From Allobosea sp. BH3 (GTDB lineage: Bacteria > Pseudomonadota > Alphaproteobacteria > Rhizobiales > Beijerinckiaceae): 64,000 nucleotides of DNA. A program made the position numbers and the translations under genes. The notes under the pieces were generated by a model. It had not been told where the DNA came from. It saw only the letters and a program-made list of their open reading frames with translations, and searched no databases. This document shows, in pieces, positions 26,063-35,844 of this stretch (within the stretch, counting starts at the first letter, position 1; each line of letters starts with the position of its first letter). The stretch covers positions 186,001 to 250,000 of the forward strand of contig NZ_JAIMCA010000002.1 of assembly GCF_025499465.1 (NCBI RefSeq), given 5' to 3'.

Positions 26063-26512
26063 TTATCTCGCAGCCGGCTTGAACGGCGCCATGCCGGCGC
26101 GCGCCAGCGCGTCGGCGCGCTCGTTCATCTCGTCGCCAGCGTGGCCCTTGACCCATTTCCACTCGATCTTGTGGCGGCCGAGCGCGGTTTCGAGGCGCTG
26201 CCAGAGTTCGGCATTCTTCACCGGCTTCCTGTCGGCGGTCTTCCAGCCGTTCTTCTTCCAGCCATGGATCCAGCCGGTGATGCCCTGGCGCAGATACTGG
26301 CTGTCGGTGTGGAGCGCGACGGTCACGGGCCGCTTCAGCGCCTCCAGCGCCGCGATGGCGGCCATCAGCTCCATGCGGTTGTTGGTGGTGAGCTGCTCGC
26401 CGCCGGAGAGCTCCTTCTCGACCCCGTTGAAGGTCAGGATAGCCCCCCAGCCGCCTGGGCCGGGGTTGCCGGAACAGGCGCCATCCGTCCAGACTTCGAC
26501 CGTGTCGCTCAC
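26063..26512 (-). CDS. rnhA: Ribonuclease HI
   Basis: A 149-residue cytosolic endonuclease that cuts the RNA strand of RNA-DNA hybrids. All active-site residues are present at the positions used in E. coli: D10 ([15 protein letters not shown]), E48 ([10 protein letters not shown]), D70 ([10 protein letters not shown]), H124 ([13 protein letters not shown]) and D134. The basic handle region [12 protein letters not shown] is also present. Translation starts at GTG 26510-26512, overlapping the thrB stop by four bases, so it is translationally coupled in the ispH-thrB-rnhA operon common in this order. Confidence 0.95.
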   Translation of the reverse strand: MSDTVEVWTDGACSGNPGPGGWGAILTFNGVEKELSGGEQLTTNNRMELMAAIAALEALKRPVTVALHTDSQYLRQGITGWIHGWKKNGWKTADRKPVKNAELWQRLETALGRHKIEWKWVKGHAGDEMNERADALARAGMAPFKPAAR

Positions 26513-27474
26513 CGCTTCAGCCCGTAGTCGCGTGCGTCGGCGACGCGCTGGTGGAAGGCGAGCTTGCGGTCGTATTCGAGCGGATCATGCGGCTTGACCA
26601 GCGCGCCGGGCGGGACGTTGAGCCAATCGACCAGCCGCGTCAGCAGGAAGCGCAGCGCCGAGCCGCGGCAAAGCTGCGGCAGCGCCTCGATCTCTGCCTC
26701 ACTGAGCGGGCGCACGCTCTCATAGCCCGCCAGCAGCGCCTGCCCCTTGGTGAGATTGAACGAGCCGTCGGCCTCGAAGCACCAGGAGTTCAGGCAGATC
26801 GCGAGGTCGTAGGCGAAGGTGTCGGTGCAGGCGAAATAGAAGTCGATCAGCCCCGAGAGCTTGTCGCCGATGAAGAAGACGTTGTTGGGGAAGAGATCGG
26901 CATGGATGACGCCGCGCGGCAGGTCCTGCGGCCAACTCGCCTCATGCACGCCGATCTCGGCCATGATCCGCTGGCTGAGGCCGGGTGAAACCTTGTCCGC
27001 GTCAGTGCCGGCCTGCTCCGCCAGCGGCCGCCAGCCCGGCACGGAGAGCGCATTGACCCGCTCGGTCGCGAAATCCGCTCCGGCCTGATGCAGCAGCGCG
27101 AGACCGCGCCCAAGTTCCTGGCAATGGGCGGCGGTCGGCCGGCGCACCGAGAGCCCGTCAAGGAAGGTGACGATGGCTGCGGGGCGCCCGGCGAGGCGGC
27201 CGAGCATCTCGCCACGGCCATCCTTGACCGGCTGCGGGCAGATGACCCCGCGCGTGGCGAGGTGCTGCATCAGTCCGAGGAAGAAGGGCAGATCGTCCGG
27301 ATTCACCCGCTTCTCGTAGAGGGTAAGGATATAGGTGCCCTGCGTCGTATGGATCAGGAAGTTCGAGTTCTCGACGCCCTCGGCAATGCCCTTGGCGGAG
27401 AGGAGATCGCCGATGCCATAGCGCGCGACGAACGCCGCCATCTCATCATCGGGCACTTCGGTATAAACGGCCAA
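26509..27474 (-). CDS. thrB: Homoserine kinase (aminoglycoside-phosphotransferase fold)
   Basis: A 321-residue cytosolic kinase that phosphorylates homoserine in threonine synthesis. It is the ThrB type with the APH/choline-kinase fold found in alphaproteobacteria and pseudomonads, not the GHMP type. The catalytic loop is [13 protein letters not shown] (HxDxxxxN) and the metal motif is [18 protein letters not shown]. The N-terminal [22 protein letters not shown] is the nucleotide-binding region. It sits 22 bp after ispH and overlaps rnhA. Confidence 0.92.
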   Translation of the reverse strand: MAVYTEVPDDEMAAFVARYGIGDLLSAKGIAEGVENSNFLIHTTQGTYILTLYEKRVNPDDLPFFLGLMQHLATRGVICPQPVKDGRGEMLGRLAGRPAAIVTFLDGLSVRRPTAAHCQELGRGLALLHQAGADFATERVNALSVPGWRPLAEQAGTDADKVSPGLSQRIMAEIGVHEASWPQDLPRGVIHADLFPNNVFFIGDKLSGLIDFYFACTDTFAYDLAICLNSWCFEADGSFNLTKGQALLAGYESVRPLSEAEIEALPQLCRGSALRFLLTRLVDWLNVPPGALVKPHDPLEYDRKLAFHQRVADARDYGLKR

Positions 27475-27496
27475 GATCGGGCTCTCTTGCTGGAAA

Positions 27497-28468
27497 TCAT
27501 TCCGCCGCGGTGGGCGTCGCCTCGCCGCGCAGCTCGCGCGGCAGCGGGAAGAAGACGTTCTCGTCGGCGGTCGAGACCGTCTCGACGCGGACTTCGTAGC
27601 GCTCGGCGAAAGCGTCGATGATCTCTTCGACCAGCACTTCAGGAGCGCTGGCGCCGGCCGTGATGCCGAGGCTGCGGATATCGCCGAAGACCGACCAGTC
27701 GATCTCGTCGGTGCGCAGCACCAGCCGCGCGACCGGGCAGCCGGCGCGCTCGGCGACTTCGCGAAGGCGCTGCGAGTTCGAGGAATTGGGCGAGCCGACG
27801 ACGATCAGCCCGTCAACCAGCGGGGCGACGCGCTTCACCGCTTCCTGGCGGTTGGTGGTGGCGTAGCAGATATCTTCCTTGTGCGGGGCGATCAGCTCCG
27901 GGAAGCGGGCCTGCAGTGCCTCGACGATCCCGCGGGTATCGTCCACCGAGAGCGTCGTCTGGGTGACATAGGCGAGCGGCCGGCCGGCCGGCGGCTCAAG
28001 CGCGGCGACATCGGCCAAGGTCTCGATCAGCGTGATCGCGCCCTCGGGCAGCTGACCCATGGTGCCGATCACCTCCGGATGGCCGGCATGGCCGACGAGC
28101 AGGATGTGACGGCCGCGCTTGTGATGGACCTCTGCCTCGCGGTGGACCTTGGTGACCAGCGGGCAGGTGGCGTCGATGGCGAAGAGATTGCGCGATGCGG
28201 CCTCGGCCGGCACGGCCTTGGCGACGCCATGCGCCGAGAAGATCACCGGGCGCGTCGCGTCCGGGACCTCCGAAAGCTCGGCCACGAAAACCGCGCCTTT
28301 CCGCTTCAGGGATTCGACGACGTATTTGTTGTGGACGATCTCATGGCGGACATAGACCGGCGCACCATGCAGCGTGAGCGCCTTCTCGACCGCGTCGATG
28401 GCGCGCACCACCCCGGCGCAGAAGCCGCGCGGGGCACAGAGCAGGATGTCGAGCGGCGGCTTGGTCAC
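27497..28468 (-). CDS. ispH: 4-hydroxy-3-methylbut-2-enyl diphosphate reductase
   Basis: A 323-residue iron-sulfur enzyme that forms IPP and DMAPP in the last step of the MEP isoprenoid pathway. The three cluster cysteines are in PRGFCAGV (C17), [11 protein letters not shown] and ICYATTNRQ. The substrate motifs [12 protein letters not shown] and [15 protein letters not shown] are intact. It is first in the ispH-thrB-rnhA operon and divergent from the Kef-type antiporter gene. Confidence 0.95.
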   Translation of the reverse strand: MTKPPLDILLCAPRGFCAGVVRAIDAVEKALTLHGAPVYVRHEIVHNKYVVESLKRKGAVFVAELSEVPDATRPVIFSAHGVAKAVPAEAASRNLFAIDATCPLVTKVHREAEVHHKRGRHILLVGHAGHPEVIGTMGQLPEGAITLIETLADVAALEPPAGRPLAYVTQTTLSVDDTRGIVEALQARFPELIAPHKEDICYATTNRQEAVKRVAPLVDGLIVVGSPNSSNSQRLREVAERAGCPVARLVLRTDEIDWSVFGDIRSLGITAGASAPEVLVEEIIDAFAERYEVRVETVSTADENVFFPLPRELRGEATPTAAE

Positions 28469-28664
28469 GCGCAGGGAAACTCCGATCGGTCAGCGTCTTC
28501 TTTCGGCGGGAGCGTGGCGATGTCAAGGAAGCGCAACCGCGCCCCGTCCCTGGCACGTGCCTTGCCCCTCGCAGGAAGGCGCTCCAGCGCCTAGATAGCA
28601 GGAAGCCTCGCCGCGTCACGCCGCGACGTCATGCCCGCCCCCCGCTTACGTTCACGAGTCCCGC

Positions 28665-30530
28665 ATGGCCGACGCCGCCTCGCATGCCAGCTACCTGCCG
28701 CCAATCCTGACCTTCTGTGCCGGGGCGGTGATCGCCGTGCCGCTGTTCCGCAAGCTCGGGCAATCGGCGGTCCTTGGATATCTCGCGGCCGGTGTCGTCA
28801 TCGGCCCCTCGCTTCTGGGCGTCATCAAGGACCCGAATGCGATCCGCAGCACGGCCGAGATCGGCGTCGTGCTGCTTCTCTTCCTGGTCGGGCTCGAGCT
28901 TCAGCCGTCGCGCCTCTATTCGATGCGCAAGGACATCCTCGGTTCCGGCATCGCGCAGATGGCGCTGAGCGCCGCCGGCATCGGCCTGATCGCCTGGTGG
29001 CTCGGATTGTCCGGCCCCGGCGCCGTCGTGGTCGGCACGGCGCTGGCCCTCTCCGCCACCTCGATCGCGCTGCAACTGCTCGACGAGCGCGGCGATGTGG
29101 GCGAGGTGTATGGCCGGCGCACCTTCTCGATCCTGCTGTTCCAGGACATGGCGATCGCGCCGGCGCTGGCTTTGCTGCCGCTGCTCGCCACCACGGGCCG
29201 GGCGGCCGATGCGCCGATGATGCCGGCGCTGGCGAGCCTCGGCATCGCTTTGGTCGCGCTCGTCGCGATCATCCTGGCCGGACGCTATGTGCTGAACCCG
29301 TTCTTCCGCATCCTCGCCAACAGCGGCGCCAAGGATGTGATGACGGCCGCAGCGCTGCTGATCGTGCTCGGCGCCGCGCTGCTGATGGAGCATGTCGGCC
29401 TGTCCATGGCGATGGGTGCCTTCCTCGCAGGCGTGATGCTGGCCGACTCGCATTTCCGGCATGAACTCGAAGCCGATATCGAGCCGTTCCGCGGTGTGCT
29501 GCTCGGCCTGTTCTTCATGGCGGTCGGCATGTCGATCGATCTCAAGCTGGTCGCCGAGAACGCGCTTCTGCTCGCGCTCGCCGCGCCGCTGCTGATCCTG
29601 TTCAAGATCGCGGTCGTCGCCTCGATCATGCGGCTGTCCTGCTCGTCCTGGGTCGAATCGATCCGGGCCGGTGCCCTGCTCTCGCCGGCCGGCGAGTTCG
29701 CCTTCGTCCTGCTGCCACTCGGCCTCGCCCAGGGACTGCTCGATGCAAGGCAGGCAGCGATCGCAACCGCCCTGGCTGCGATCAGCATGCTGATCGGACC
29801 CATTCTCGCCAAGCTCATCGACAGTGCCCTGCTGGCGCGGATCAAGCCCGAGACCATGGATGAGGATTTCGATGGCGCCGAGGGCAGCCAGGTCATGGTG
29901 GTCGGCTTCGGGCGCTTCGGCCAGATCGTGACGCAGGCGCTGCTGCTCCAGCATATCGACGTCACGGTCATCGAATCCGACGTCGAGCGCATCCGCTCGG
30001 CGGCGCGTTTCGGCTTCAAGATCTATTACGGCGACGGCACGCGCCTCGACGTGCTGCGTGCCGCCGGCGCGGCCAAGGTCAAGGTCATCTGCATCTGCAT
30101 CGACGACAAGCAGGCCGCGCTGCGCATCGTCGAAATGGCCAAGGCCGAGTTCCCGAATGCGCGGCTGCATGTGCGGGCCTATGACCGCATCCACGCCATC
30201 GAGCTGATGAAGGCGAATGTCGACTTCCAGATGCGCGAGACCTTTGAATCGGCGCTCGATTTCGGCCGGGTGACGCTGGAGACGGTCGGGCTGACGCGGG
30301 ACGAGGCCGATCTGATCATCGACCATGTCCGCGACCGCGATGCGCAGCGCATGGAGATCCAGTTCAGCGAGGGGCTGGCCGCGGCGCTCGACCGGGTGCC
30401 CCGCGTCACGCCGGAGCCGCTCGTGCTGCCCAAGGGCAAGTCGAAGGCGCTCAACGCCGAGACGCAGCAGGTCATCGAGGATGGCGGCGCCGAGGTCGCG
30501 GTCGGCGGGGTCGGCGAACCGGAGCGCTGA
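28665..30530 (+). CDS. Monovalent cation:proton antiporter-2 family protein (KefB/KefC-like)
   Basis: A 621-residue inner-membrane protein. Residues about 10-390 form 11-13 membrane segments of a CPA2 Na+/H+-exchanger domain, including LGQSAVLGYLAAGVVIGP. Residues about 405-525 are a cytosolic TrkA-N/RCK domain with the nucleotide-binding VMVVGFGRFGQIVTQAL. The C-terminal 60 residues are a loose tail. Such proteins release potassium in exchange for protons, often gated by glutathione adducts; gating residues were not examined. No KefF/KefG-type ancillary reductase is beside it. Confidence 0.88.
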   Translation: MADAASHASYLPPILTFCAGAVIAVPLFRKLGQSAVLGYLAAGVVIGPSLLGVIKDPNAIRSTAEIGVVLLLFLVGLELQPSRLYSMRKDILGSGIAQMALSAAGIGLIAWWLGLSGPGAVVVGTALALSATSIALQLLDERGDVGEVYGRRTFSILLFQDMAIAPALALLPLLATTGRAADAPMMPALASLGIALVALVAIILAGRYVLNPFFRILANSGAKDVMTAAALLIVLGAALLMEHVGLSMAMGAFLAGVMLADSHFRHELEADIEPFRGVLLGLFFMAVGMSIDLKLVAENALLLALAAPLLILFKIAVVASIMRLSCSSWVESIRAGALLSPAGEFAFVLLPLGLAQGLLDARQAAIATALAAISMLIGPILAKLIDSALLARIKPETMDEDFDGAEGSQVMVVGFGRFGQIVTQALLLQHIDVTVIESDVERIRSAARFGFKIYYGDGTRLDVLRAAGAAKVKVICICIDDKQAALRIVEMAKAEFPNARLHVRAYDRIHAIELMKANVDFQMRETFESALDFGRVTLETVGLTRDEADLIIDHVRDRDAQRMEIQFSEGLAAALDRVPRVTPEPLVLPKGKSKALNAETQQVIEDGGAEVAVGGVGEPER

Positions 30531-30615
30531 CGTTCTGTCGATTGGCCGGCTATGCCCGGCCTGCTATCGTCCGTGCCGGCGGCATGATCGATGCCAGCCT
30601 CGGGAGGCGATCGCG

Positions 30616-31557
30616 ATGAACCTGTTCGACATCATGCAATCCGCCCAGAACGGCCAGGCAATGCAGAACCTGGCCCGGCAATACGGGTTGACGCTGCAGC
30701 AGACACAGGCCGCGCTCGACGCGCTGCTGCCGGCCTTCTCGATGGGGCTGCAGCGGCAGACGCAGGATCCCTACGCCTTCGGCTCGCTGGCGCAGATGAT
30801 GACGGCCTCGCCCTACGCCCGCTTCTTCGAGGCCGCGGGCCAGGGCATCCCCAGCGGAGCGCAGACCGCCGGCAACGACGTGCTGAGCCAGCTTTTCGGT
30901 TCTCCGGAGGTCAGCCGGGCGCTCGCCGCGCAGGCTGCGGCGACGAGCGGCGTCAGCCAGGCCATCCTCAAGCAGATGCTGCCGATCATCGCCTCGATGC
31001 TGATGGGCGGGCTGTTCAAGTCGAGCAGCAATACGGGACTCGGCGGCATCCTAGGGCAATTCGCGGAGGCGATGCGCGGCCAGATGGGCGGCGCCCAGCC
31101 GGCTCCGCAACGGCCGCCGCAAATGCCGCCGATGCCTCAGAACCCGTTCGAAGCGATGCTCGGCGGCATGTTCGGCCAGGGAACGCCGGGGGGAACGCAG
31201 GGCGCCGCGCCGCCGCAGTCCGATCCGCGGCAGGGCGCGCCGACCGATCCTTTCGGCGGCCTGTTCGAACAGGTCCTCAAGGGCATGCTGGGCGGCGGTG
31301 CGTTTTCCCAGCCCGAGCCGGAGCCCGAAGCGCCGGCACCGCAGCGACGCAGCGCCCCGCCCCGTCGCGCGCCGGAGCCCGGGCCGGAGATGGACGACGA
31401 GATGCCGCCCCCATCCTCGGAAACGGGTCCGGGTTCGATCGGCCTCGATGCCCTGAACGAGATGTTCAAGACCGGCCGGCAGATCCAGGAAGGTCACCAG
31501 AACGCGATGAAAGATATCCTCGACGCCATGCTCGGCGGCGGCCAGGGCCGGCGCTGA
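30616..31557 (+). CDS. DUF937-type hypothetical protein
   Basis: A 313-residue protein. Residues about 1-150 are helical with LARQYGLTLQQTQAALDALL and QAILKQMLPIIASMLMGGLF, which resemble the DUF937 fold. The rest is a low-complexity Pro/Gln/Gly/Met region interrupted by four short repeats of the type NPFEAMLGGMFG, DPFGGLFEQVLKGMLGGG and KDILDAMLGGG. The ATG at 30616 follows a GGGAGGCGATCGCG leader. Function is unknown. The repeated amphipathic GGM/L motifs might mediate self-association (inference). Confidence 0.6.
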   Translation: MNLFDIMQSAQNGQAMQNLARQYGLTLQQTQAALDALLPAFSMGLQRQTQDPYAFGSLAQMMTASPYARFFEAAGQGIPSGAQTAGNDVLSQLFGSPEVSRALAAQAAATSGVSQAILKQMLPIIASMLMGGLFKSSSNTGLGGILGQFAEAMRGQMGGAQPAPQRPPQMPPMPQNPFEAMLGGMFGQGTPGGTQGAAPPQSDPRQGAPTDPFGGLFEQVLKGMLGGGAFSQPEPEPEAPAPQRRSAPPRRAPEPGPEMDDEMPPPSSETGPGSIGLDALNEMFKTGRQIQEGHQNAMKDILDAMLGGGQGRR

Positions 31558-31614
31558 GGCGCACCACACGTCTGGAGCGTGCCGCTTTTCTGCGAATCCT
31601 GGAAAAACAAAAAA

Positions 31615-31639
31615 GGGCGGAAGCACCTGGCTTCCGCCC
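31615..31639 (-). terminator. Rho-independent terminator of the DUF1127 gene
   Basis: A ten-base-pair stem (31615-31624 with 31630-31639, loop ACCTG) is followed on the minus strand by a U-rich run (the plus strand reads AAAAACAAAAAA at 31603-31614). It lies 22 bp past the stop of the minus-strand gene at 31662. Confidence 0.85.
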
Positions 31640-31661
31640 AGAAGACGCTGTTCCCGAGGGG

Positions 31662-32018
31662 TCAGGCGCAGCGTGCGACGGCGATCGGCTTGGCCGGGAC
31701 TGCCGGCTTCGGCTCGGCATGGCGCTGGGCCTGCTCGCGCCGGGCGGCGGCGACACCCGAACGGGCCTGCGAGCGAGCCGCCAGCACGGTCGAAGGATCA
31801 TCCAGCCAGGATGTCGCGAGCGCGCCGGCGATGTCGGAGCGGACGAGACCGATATCCTTCAGCCCGCGCTCGTCGAGCTCGCCCAGAAACATCACCTCGC
31901 GGCGGTGAATGAGCGCCCGCGTCAGGCGGATGATGCGCCTGCTGCCCACCACGGCGACGCGCGTGGCGCCGGCCGAAACGGACGAGAGCGACTTCGCGGC
32001 AACGGTCATGAGTAGCAT
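31662..32018 (-). CDS. DUF1127 domain protein
   Basis: A 118-residue basic protein. Residues about 28-75 match DUF1127, including RRIIRLTRALIHRREVMF, LGELDERGLKDIGLVRSDI and a following AGALATSWLDDP. Short DUF1127 proteins in this order influence phosphate, RNA and stress physiology, but this one is longer than the 45-residue type and has an Arg/Ala-rich tail. The ATG at 32016-32018 is set by a GGAGGT box five bases upstream. It is divergent from a LysR gene, which may control it, and is closed by a clear terminator. Confidence 0.75.
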   Translation of the reverse strand: MLLMTVAAKSLSSVSAGATRVAVVGSRRIIRLTRALIHRREVMFLGELDERGLKDIGLVRSDIAGALATSWLDDPSTVLAARSQARSGVAAARREQAQRHAEPKPAVPAKPIAVARCA

Positions 32019-32204
32019 GACGACCTCCAGGGGGCGGAAAGGACAGGATCGGCGATATTCGACATCTCCGCCCGGTCCGGACGCACCGTTGACCGACAGA
32101 TGCGGAGAATGACGAAACGTTATCAAGGCTCTGGTCATCAGCCAAACGAATGGTTATGATGTCTCACAACACGGATATTGATGGACAGCGGACGAGGGAT
32201 CGCC

Positions 32205-33086
32205 ATGGCCCATGTGCTCGACGCGGATCAGCTCAAGACCTTCGTCGCCATTGCCGATACGGGCTCCTTCACGCGCGCTGCGGAGATCGTCTTCAAGACG
32301 CAGTCGGCCGTTTCCATGCAGATGAAGCGGCTGGAGGAGCGTATCGGGCGGCCCCTTTTCGGCCGTGACGGACGCCACGCCAAGCTCACCGAGGATGGCG
32401 AGAGGCTGCTCGACTATGCCCGCCGGATCGTGCGGCTGAACCTCGAATGCGTCGCCTCCTTCGCCGATGCGGATCTCAAGGGCCGCATCCGACTGGGCGT
32501 GCCAGACGACTACGCCGATCGCTACCTGCCGGAGATCCTGGCGCGCTTCTCCCATTCGAACCCGCGCGCCGAGGTCACAGTCGTCTGCGAGCCGACGCCT
32601 ATGCTGGCCGAGCGGATCGCGACCGGCGATATCGACCTCGCCATCATCACCCATGTCGAGAGCAAGGGGCAGGGAGAGATCATCCGCATCGAGCCGCTGC
32701 TCTGGGTCACCTCGGCGCGCCATGGCGTGCATGAGGAGGACCCGCTGCCGCTGGCGCTCGGCCGGCCGACCTGCAACTGGCGTCAGGCCGCGGTGGATGC
32801 GCTGGAGGCCAAGAGCCGCCGCTTCCGCGTGCTCTATGCGAGCTGGAATTCGACGGCGGTCGGTGCGGCAGTGCTGGCAGGGCTCGCTGTCTCGGTGCTC
32901 CCCGAAAGCGCGGTCAGGCCCGGCATGCGCATCCTCGGCCCGTCGGAAGGTTTCGCCACCCTGCCCTCCTGCAAGATCGGGCTGCTGCGCACGCGCTTCG
33001 ACCCATCGGTGCTCTCCAATGCGCTGGCGGAGCACATCATCCAGAGCCTCGACAACCTGGCGAGCTTCAAGACGGCGGCGGAGTAG
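32205..33086 (+). CDS. LysR family transcriptional regulator
   Basis: A 293-residue regulator. Residues 1-62 form the winged helix (LKTFVAIADTGSFTRAAEIV; QSAVSMQMKRLEERIGRPLF). The effector domain spans about 90-290. The ATG at 32205, with GAGGGAT upstream, is preferred to earlier TTG/ATG codons. LysR proteins of this subtype are often encoded divergently from a DUF1127 gene in this order, as here, so the DUF1127 gene is the likely target (inference from layout). Confidence 0.85.
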   Translation: MAHVLDADQLKTFVAIADTGSFTRAAEIVFKTQSAVSMQMKRLEERIGRPLFGRDGRHAKLTEDGERLLDYARRIVRLNLECVASFADADLKGRIRLGVPDDYADRYLPEILARFSHSNPRAEVTVVCEPTPMLAERIATGDIDLAIITHVESKGQGEIIRIEPLLWVTSARHGVHEEDPLPLALGRPTCNWRQAAVDALEAKSRRFRVLYASWNSTAVGAAVLAGLAVSVLPESAVRPGMRILGPSEGFATLPSCKIGLLRTRFDPSVLSNALAEHIIQSLDNLASFKTAAE

Positions 33087-33095
33087 GACCTGCTG

Positions 33096-33269
33096 CTAGC
33101 CCAGGCCGGGCAGAATGCTGGCGAAGAGATTGCCGACGTTCACCCCGACCGCGGTGACCGCCCCAACGATGACGATCGAGATCAGGCCGGCGATCAGCGC
33201 ATACTCGATCGCGGTGGTGCCGCGCTCATTGCGGATGAACCTGACAAAGCTGGCGGCGAGCTGCTTCAT
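33096..33269 (-). CDS. Flp family type IVb pilin
   Basis: A 57-residue prepilin too short for most gene callers. It has a short basic leader ending with NERGTTAIEYALIAGLISI, in which the Gly before TTAIEY is the prepilin peptidase site and the Glu five residues after cleavage is the conserved pilin residue. A hydrophobic helix follows, then NVGNLFASILPGLG. Flp pilins build tad pili for attachment. None of the tad assembly genes is in the window, so it is a solitary pilin. Confidence 0.85.
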   Translation of the reverse strand: MKQLAASFVRFIRNERGTTAIEYALIAGLISIVIVGAVTAVGVNVGNLFASILPGLG

Positions 33270-33373
33270 GCCGCTAGGTTAGGCGACAACTCATTCCAAC
33301 ACGTTAATGCAGTCGCCGAAATACACGGTTGAGTTGCAGATTCGGCAACCCAACCGGGACGGCGCGCAAAACC

Positions 33374-34753
33374 TCAGAGCACGAGCTCCGTCAGCACGGG
33401 CTCGACCTTGCCGCCCCAGGGCCCACGATAGCGCGCCTCGAGCACCTGGGCGAGGCTCCGCCCGCTCGACACGATCTCCTGCAGCGGCGCCAGGAAGATG
33501 CCCTCATCCTGCCCTTGGCGGTTGTGCCGCGCCCGCCGCGCCAGGCCCGCACGCGAGATTTCCAGCACTTCGCCCGCGATCTCCGCGAGCTTGCGGCCGG
33601 CGATGGTCGCCGCGAGCCCCTGCTTCGGGACGGCATCGCGCAGCGCCTGGCGCTCGGCATCGCTCCAGCCCTTGACGAGGTCCCAGGCAGCGTCGAGCGC
33701 GGACTGGTCGTAGAGCAGCCCGACCCAGAAGGCCGGCAAAGCGGTCAGCATGTCGGCCGGGCCGGCATCGGCGCCGCGCATCTCCAGGAAGCGCTTCAGC
33801 CGGACTTCCGGGAAGAGCGTCGAGAGATGATTGGCCCAGTCCGACATCGTGGCGCATTCGCCGGGCAACTGCTTCAGCTTGCCGGCCAGCAGGTCGCGGA
33901 AGGAGGCGCCGGCAACGTCGTGATAGGTATCGCCGCGCTTGACGAAATACATCGGCACGTCGAGCGCCCAATCGACATAAGACTCGTAGGACATGCCCTC
34001 GTCGAAGGCGAAGGCGATCATGCCGGAGCGGGCATTGTCCGTATCGCGCCAGATCTCCGAGCGCATCGACTGGAAGCCGTTGAGCTTGCGCTCGAGGAAG
34101 GGCGAGGAGGCGAAGAGCGCCGTGGCGAGCGGTTGCAGGGCAAGCGAGACGCGCAGCTTGCGGACCATGTCCGCCTCGCTGCCGAAGTCGAGATTGACCT
34201 GCACGGTGCAGGTCCGGAACATCATGTCGAGGCCGAGCGTGCCGACCTTCGGCATGTAGTTCGCCATGATCTTGTAGCGGCCCTTGGGCATCACCGGCGT
34301 CTCGCCACGCGTCCAGAGCGGAGAGGCGCCGAGCGCGGCGAAGGCAATACCATGCGGGGCTGCGACGGCATTGACGTCCGCGATATGCGCCGCGAGCTCG
34401 CTGTCGGTCTCGTGCAGCGTTTCCAGCGGCGCGCCCGAGAGCTCGAACTGGCCGCCGGGCTCCAGCGAGATCGCACCGCCGCCATCCGGCCCGGCCAGGC
34501 CGATGATGTGGCCGGCATCGAGGATCGGCTCCCAGCCGAGGCGCTGCTGCATGCCCTCGAGCAAGGCGCGGATGCCGCCGGCACCGGCCCGGCCCTCATA
34601 GGGCACAGGTGCAAGATCGCTCCGGTAAAACGGGAACTTCTCGTGCTCGGTGCCGATCCGGAAGGCGGAAGCCGGCTTCTCCCCGGCGGCGATCCAGGAG
34701 ATCAGTTCATCCTTCGAACCGATCGGGGTCGAATCGGACACGTCGCGAGCCAT
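33374..34753 (-). CDS. gshA: Glutamate-cysteine ligase (plant/alphaproteobacterial type)
   Basis: A 459-residue cytosolic ligase that joins glutamate and cysteine using ATP, the first step of glutathione synthesis. It belongs to the class II/plant-like GCL family: FRIGTEHEKFPF near residue 31, SLEPGGQFELSGAPLETLHE near 97, GRYKIMANYMPKVG near 157 and FRTCTVQVNLDFGSE near 177. The regulatory cysteine layout was not analysed. It lies 180 bp downstream of rsmE on the same strand, an order seen in other Rhizobiales. Confidence 0.93.
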   Translation of the reverse strand: MARDVSDSTPIGSKDELISWIAAGEKPASAFRIGTEHEKFPFYRSDLAPVPYEGRAGAGGIRALLEGMQQRLGWEPILDAGHIIGLAGPDGGGAISLEPGGQFELSGAPLETLHETDSELAAHIADVNAVAAPHGIAFAALGASPLWTRGETPVMPKGRYKIMANYMPKVGTLGLDMMFRTCTVQVNLDFGSEADMVRKLRVSLALQPLATALFASSPFLERKLNGFQSMRSEIWRDTDNARSGMIAFAFDEGMSYESYVDWALDVPMYFVKRGDTYHDVAGASFRDLLAGKLKQLPGECATMSDWANHLSTLFPEVRLKRFLEMRGADAGPADMLTALPAFWVGLLYDQSALDAAWDLVKGWSDAERQALRDAVPKQGLAATIAGRKLAEIAGEVLEISRAGLARRARHNRQGQDEGIFLAPLQEIVSSGRSLAQVLEARYRGPWGGKVEPVLTELVL

Positions 34754-34933
34754 GGGTGCTCCGGCAGAATATCAGGCGTGAGCCACCGTCCCACCGGCGA
34801 AAGCCGGAAGGTGGCAGCATTGTGGACGTCACACATAGGCGAGCGCCGGACGCTCGACAACGACCGGCTCCTTGCATTCGTGAAAGGTCGCCCCCGCGGC
34901 AGATGGAGGGACGCGGGTGCGTCCGATCGGCGT

Positions 34934-35680
34934 TCAGCGCCGCGACCAGTCGCCCAGGACGGCCTGGACGAGGGCTAGCGCCGCGACCGCCGCAGTGTCG
35001 GCGCGCAGGATGCGCGGCCCGAGCGAGATCGGCAAGGTGTTCGGCCGCGCGGCGATCAGGCGCCGCTCGGCCTCGTCGAAGCCGCCCTCCGGGCCGATCA
35101 GGACAGCCAGCGATGCAGGAGTACGCGCGGCCAGCGCCGAAACGGGGCTCGCCTCCTCCATGGCCTCGTCGCAGAAGATCAGGAGCCGCTCGGGTTCGAG
35201 ATCGGCAAGCGCAGCCTCCAGGGGCTTTTCAACCGCGACCTCCGGCAGGTTCAGGATGCCGCATTGCTCTGCCGCCTCGACAGCGTTGGCGCGCATGCGA
35301 TCGAGATTGAGGCGCGAAACCTGCGTGCGGCGGGTGATGACCGGCTGAAGGAGCCCTGCCCCCATCTCGACCGCCTTCTGCGCCATGTAGTCGAGCCGCG
35401 CATGCTTCAGCGGCGCGAAGAGATAATGCAGGTCGGAGGCCGGGGGCTGCGCCTTCACCTGCCGCAGGAGAGAGAGGCTCGCCTGCTTGCGCCCTTCCGG
35501 CGCGATGGATGCGAGCCATTCGCCGTCGCACCCGTTGAAGACGAGCACGGTGTCGCCGGCCTTCAGGCGCAAGACGTTGAGCAGGTAGTTCGCCTGCTCG
35601 CGCTCCAGGGGGAGCGTCGCGGAAGGCGTGAAGGTCCCCTCGATGAAGAGGCGGTGACGGGCGAAATCGGGAATGGCCAT
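34934..35680 (-). CDS. rsmE: 16S rRNA (uracil(1498)-N(3))-methyltransferase
   Basis: A 248-residue SPOUT methyltransferase that modifies U1498 of 16S rRNA with S-adenosylmethionine. The C-terminal knot motifs LIGPEGGFDEAE and LPISLGPRILRADTAAVAAL are typical of RsmE. The N-terminal PUA-like part carries HRLFIEGTF and the YLLNVLRLKAGD motif. Length is normal. Only 180 bp separate it from gshA. Confidence 0.93.
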   Translation of the reverse strand: MAIPDFARHRLFIEGTFTPSATLPLEREQANYLLNVLRLKAGDTVLVFNGCDGEWLASIAPEGRKQASLSLLRQVKAQPPASDLHYLFAPLKHARLDYMAQKAVEMGAGLLQPVITRRTQVSRLNLDRMRANAVEAAEQCGILNLPEVAVEKPLEAALADLEPERLLIFCDEAMEEASPVSALAARTPASLAVLIGPEGGFDEAERRLIAARPNTLPISLGPRILRADTAAVAALALVQAVLGDWSRR

Positions 35681-35844
35681 GCGCGCAGGCGCCCTCTCAA
35701 GAAAAACGCCACAATCCTCTATTAGGAGGACAGCTCCCCAACATATGGCGAGTAGACTCGCAAGGGTCGTTGGCGTTAACAGCGCCTGCTGTTAGGGACA
35801 TGTTTAAAGATCGGCCAGGCAGGCCGCAATCTGGAGAGGGGACC

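Noticed and set aside
28629..30326. 565-codon minus-strand frame opposite the Kef-type antiporter
   Set aside because: No domain is recognisable, while the plus strand encodes a complete antiporter with an RCK domain.
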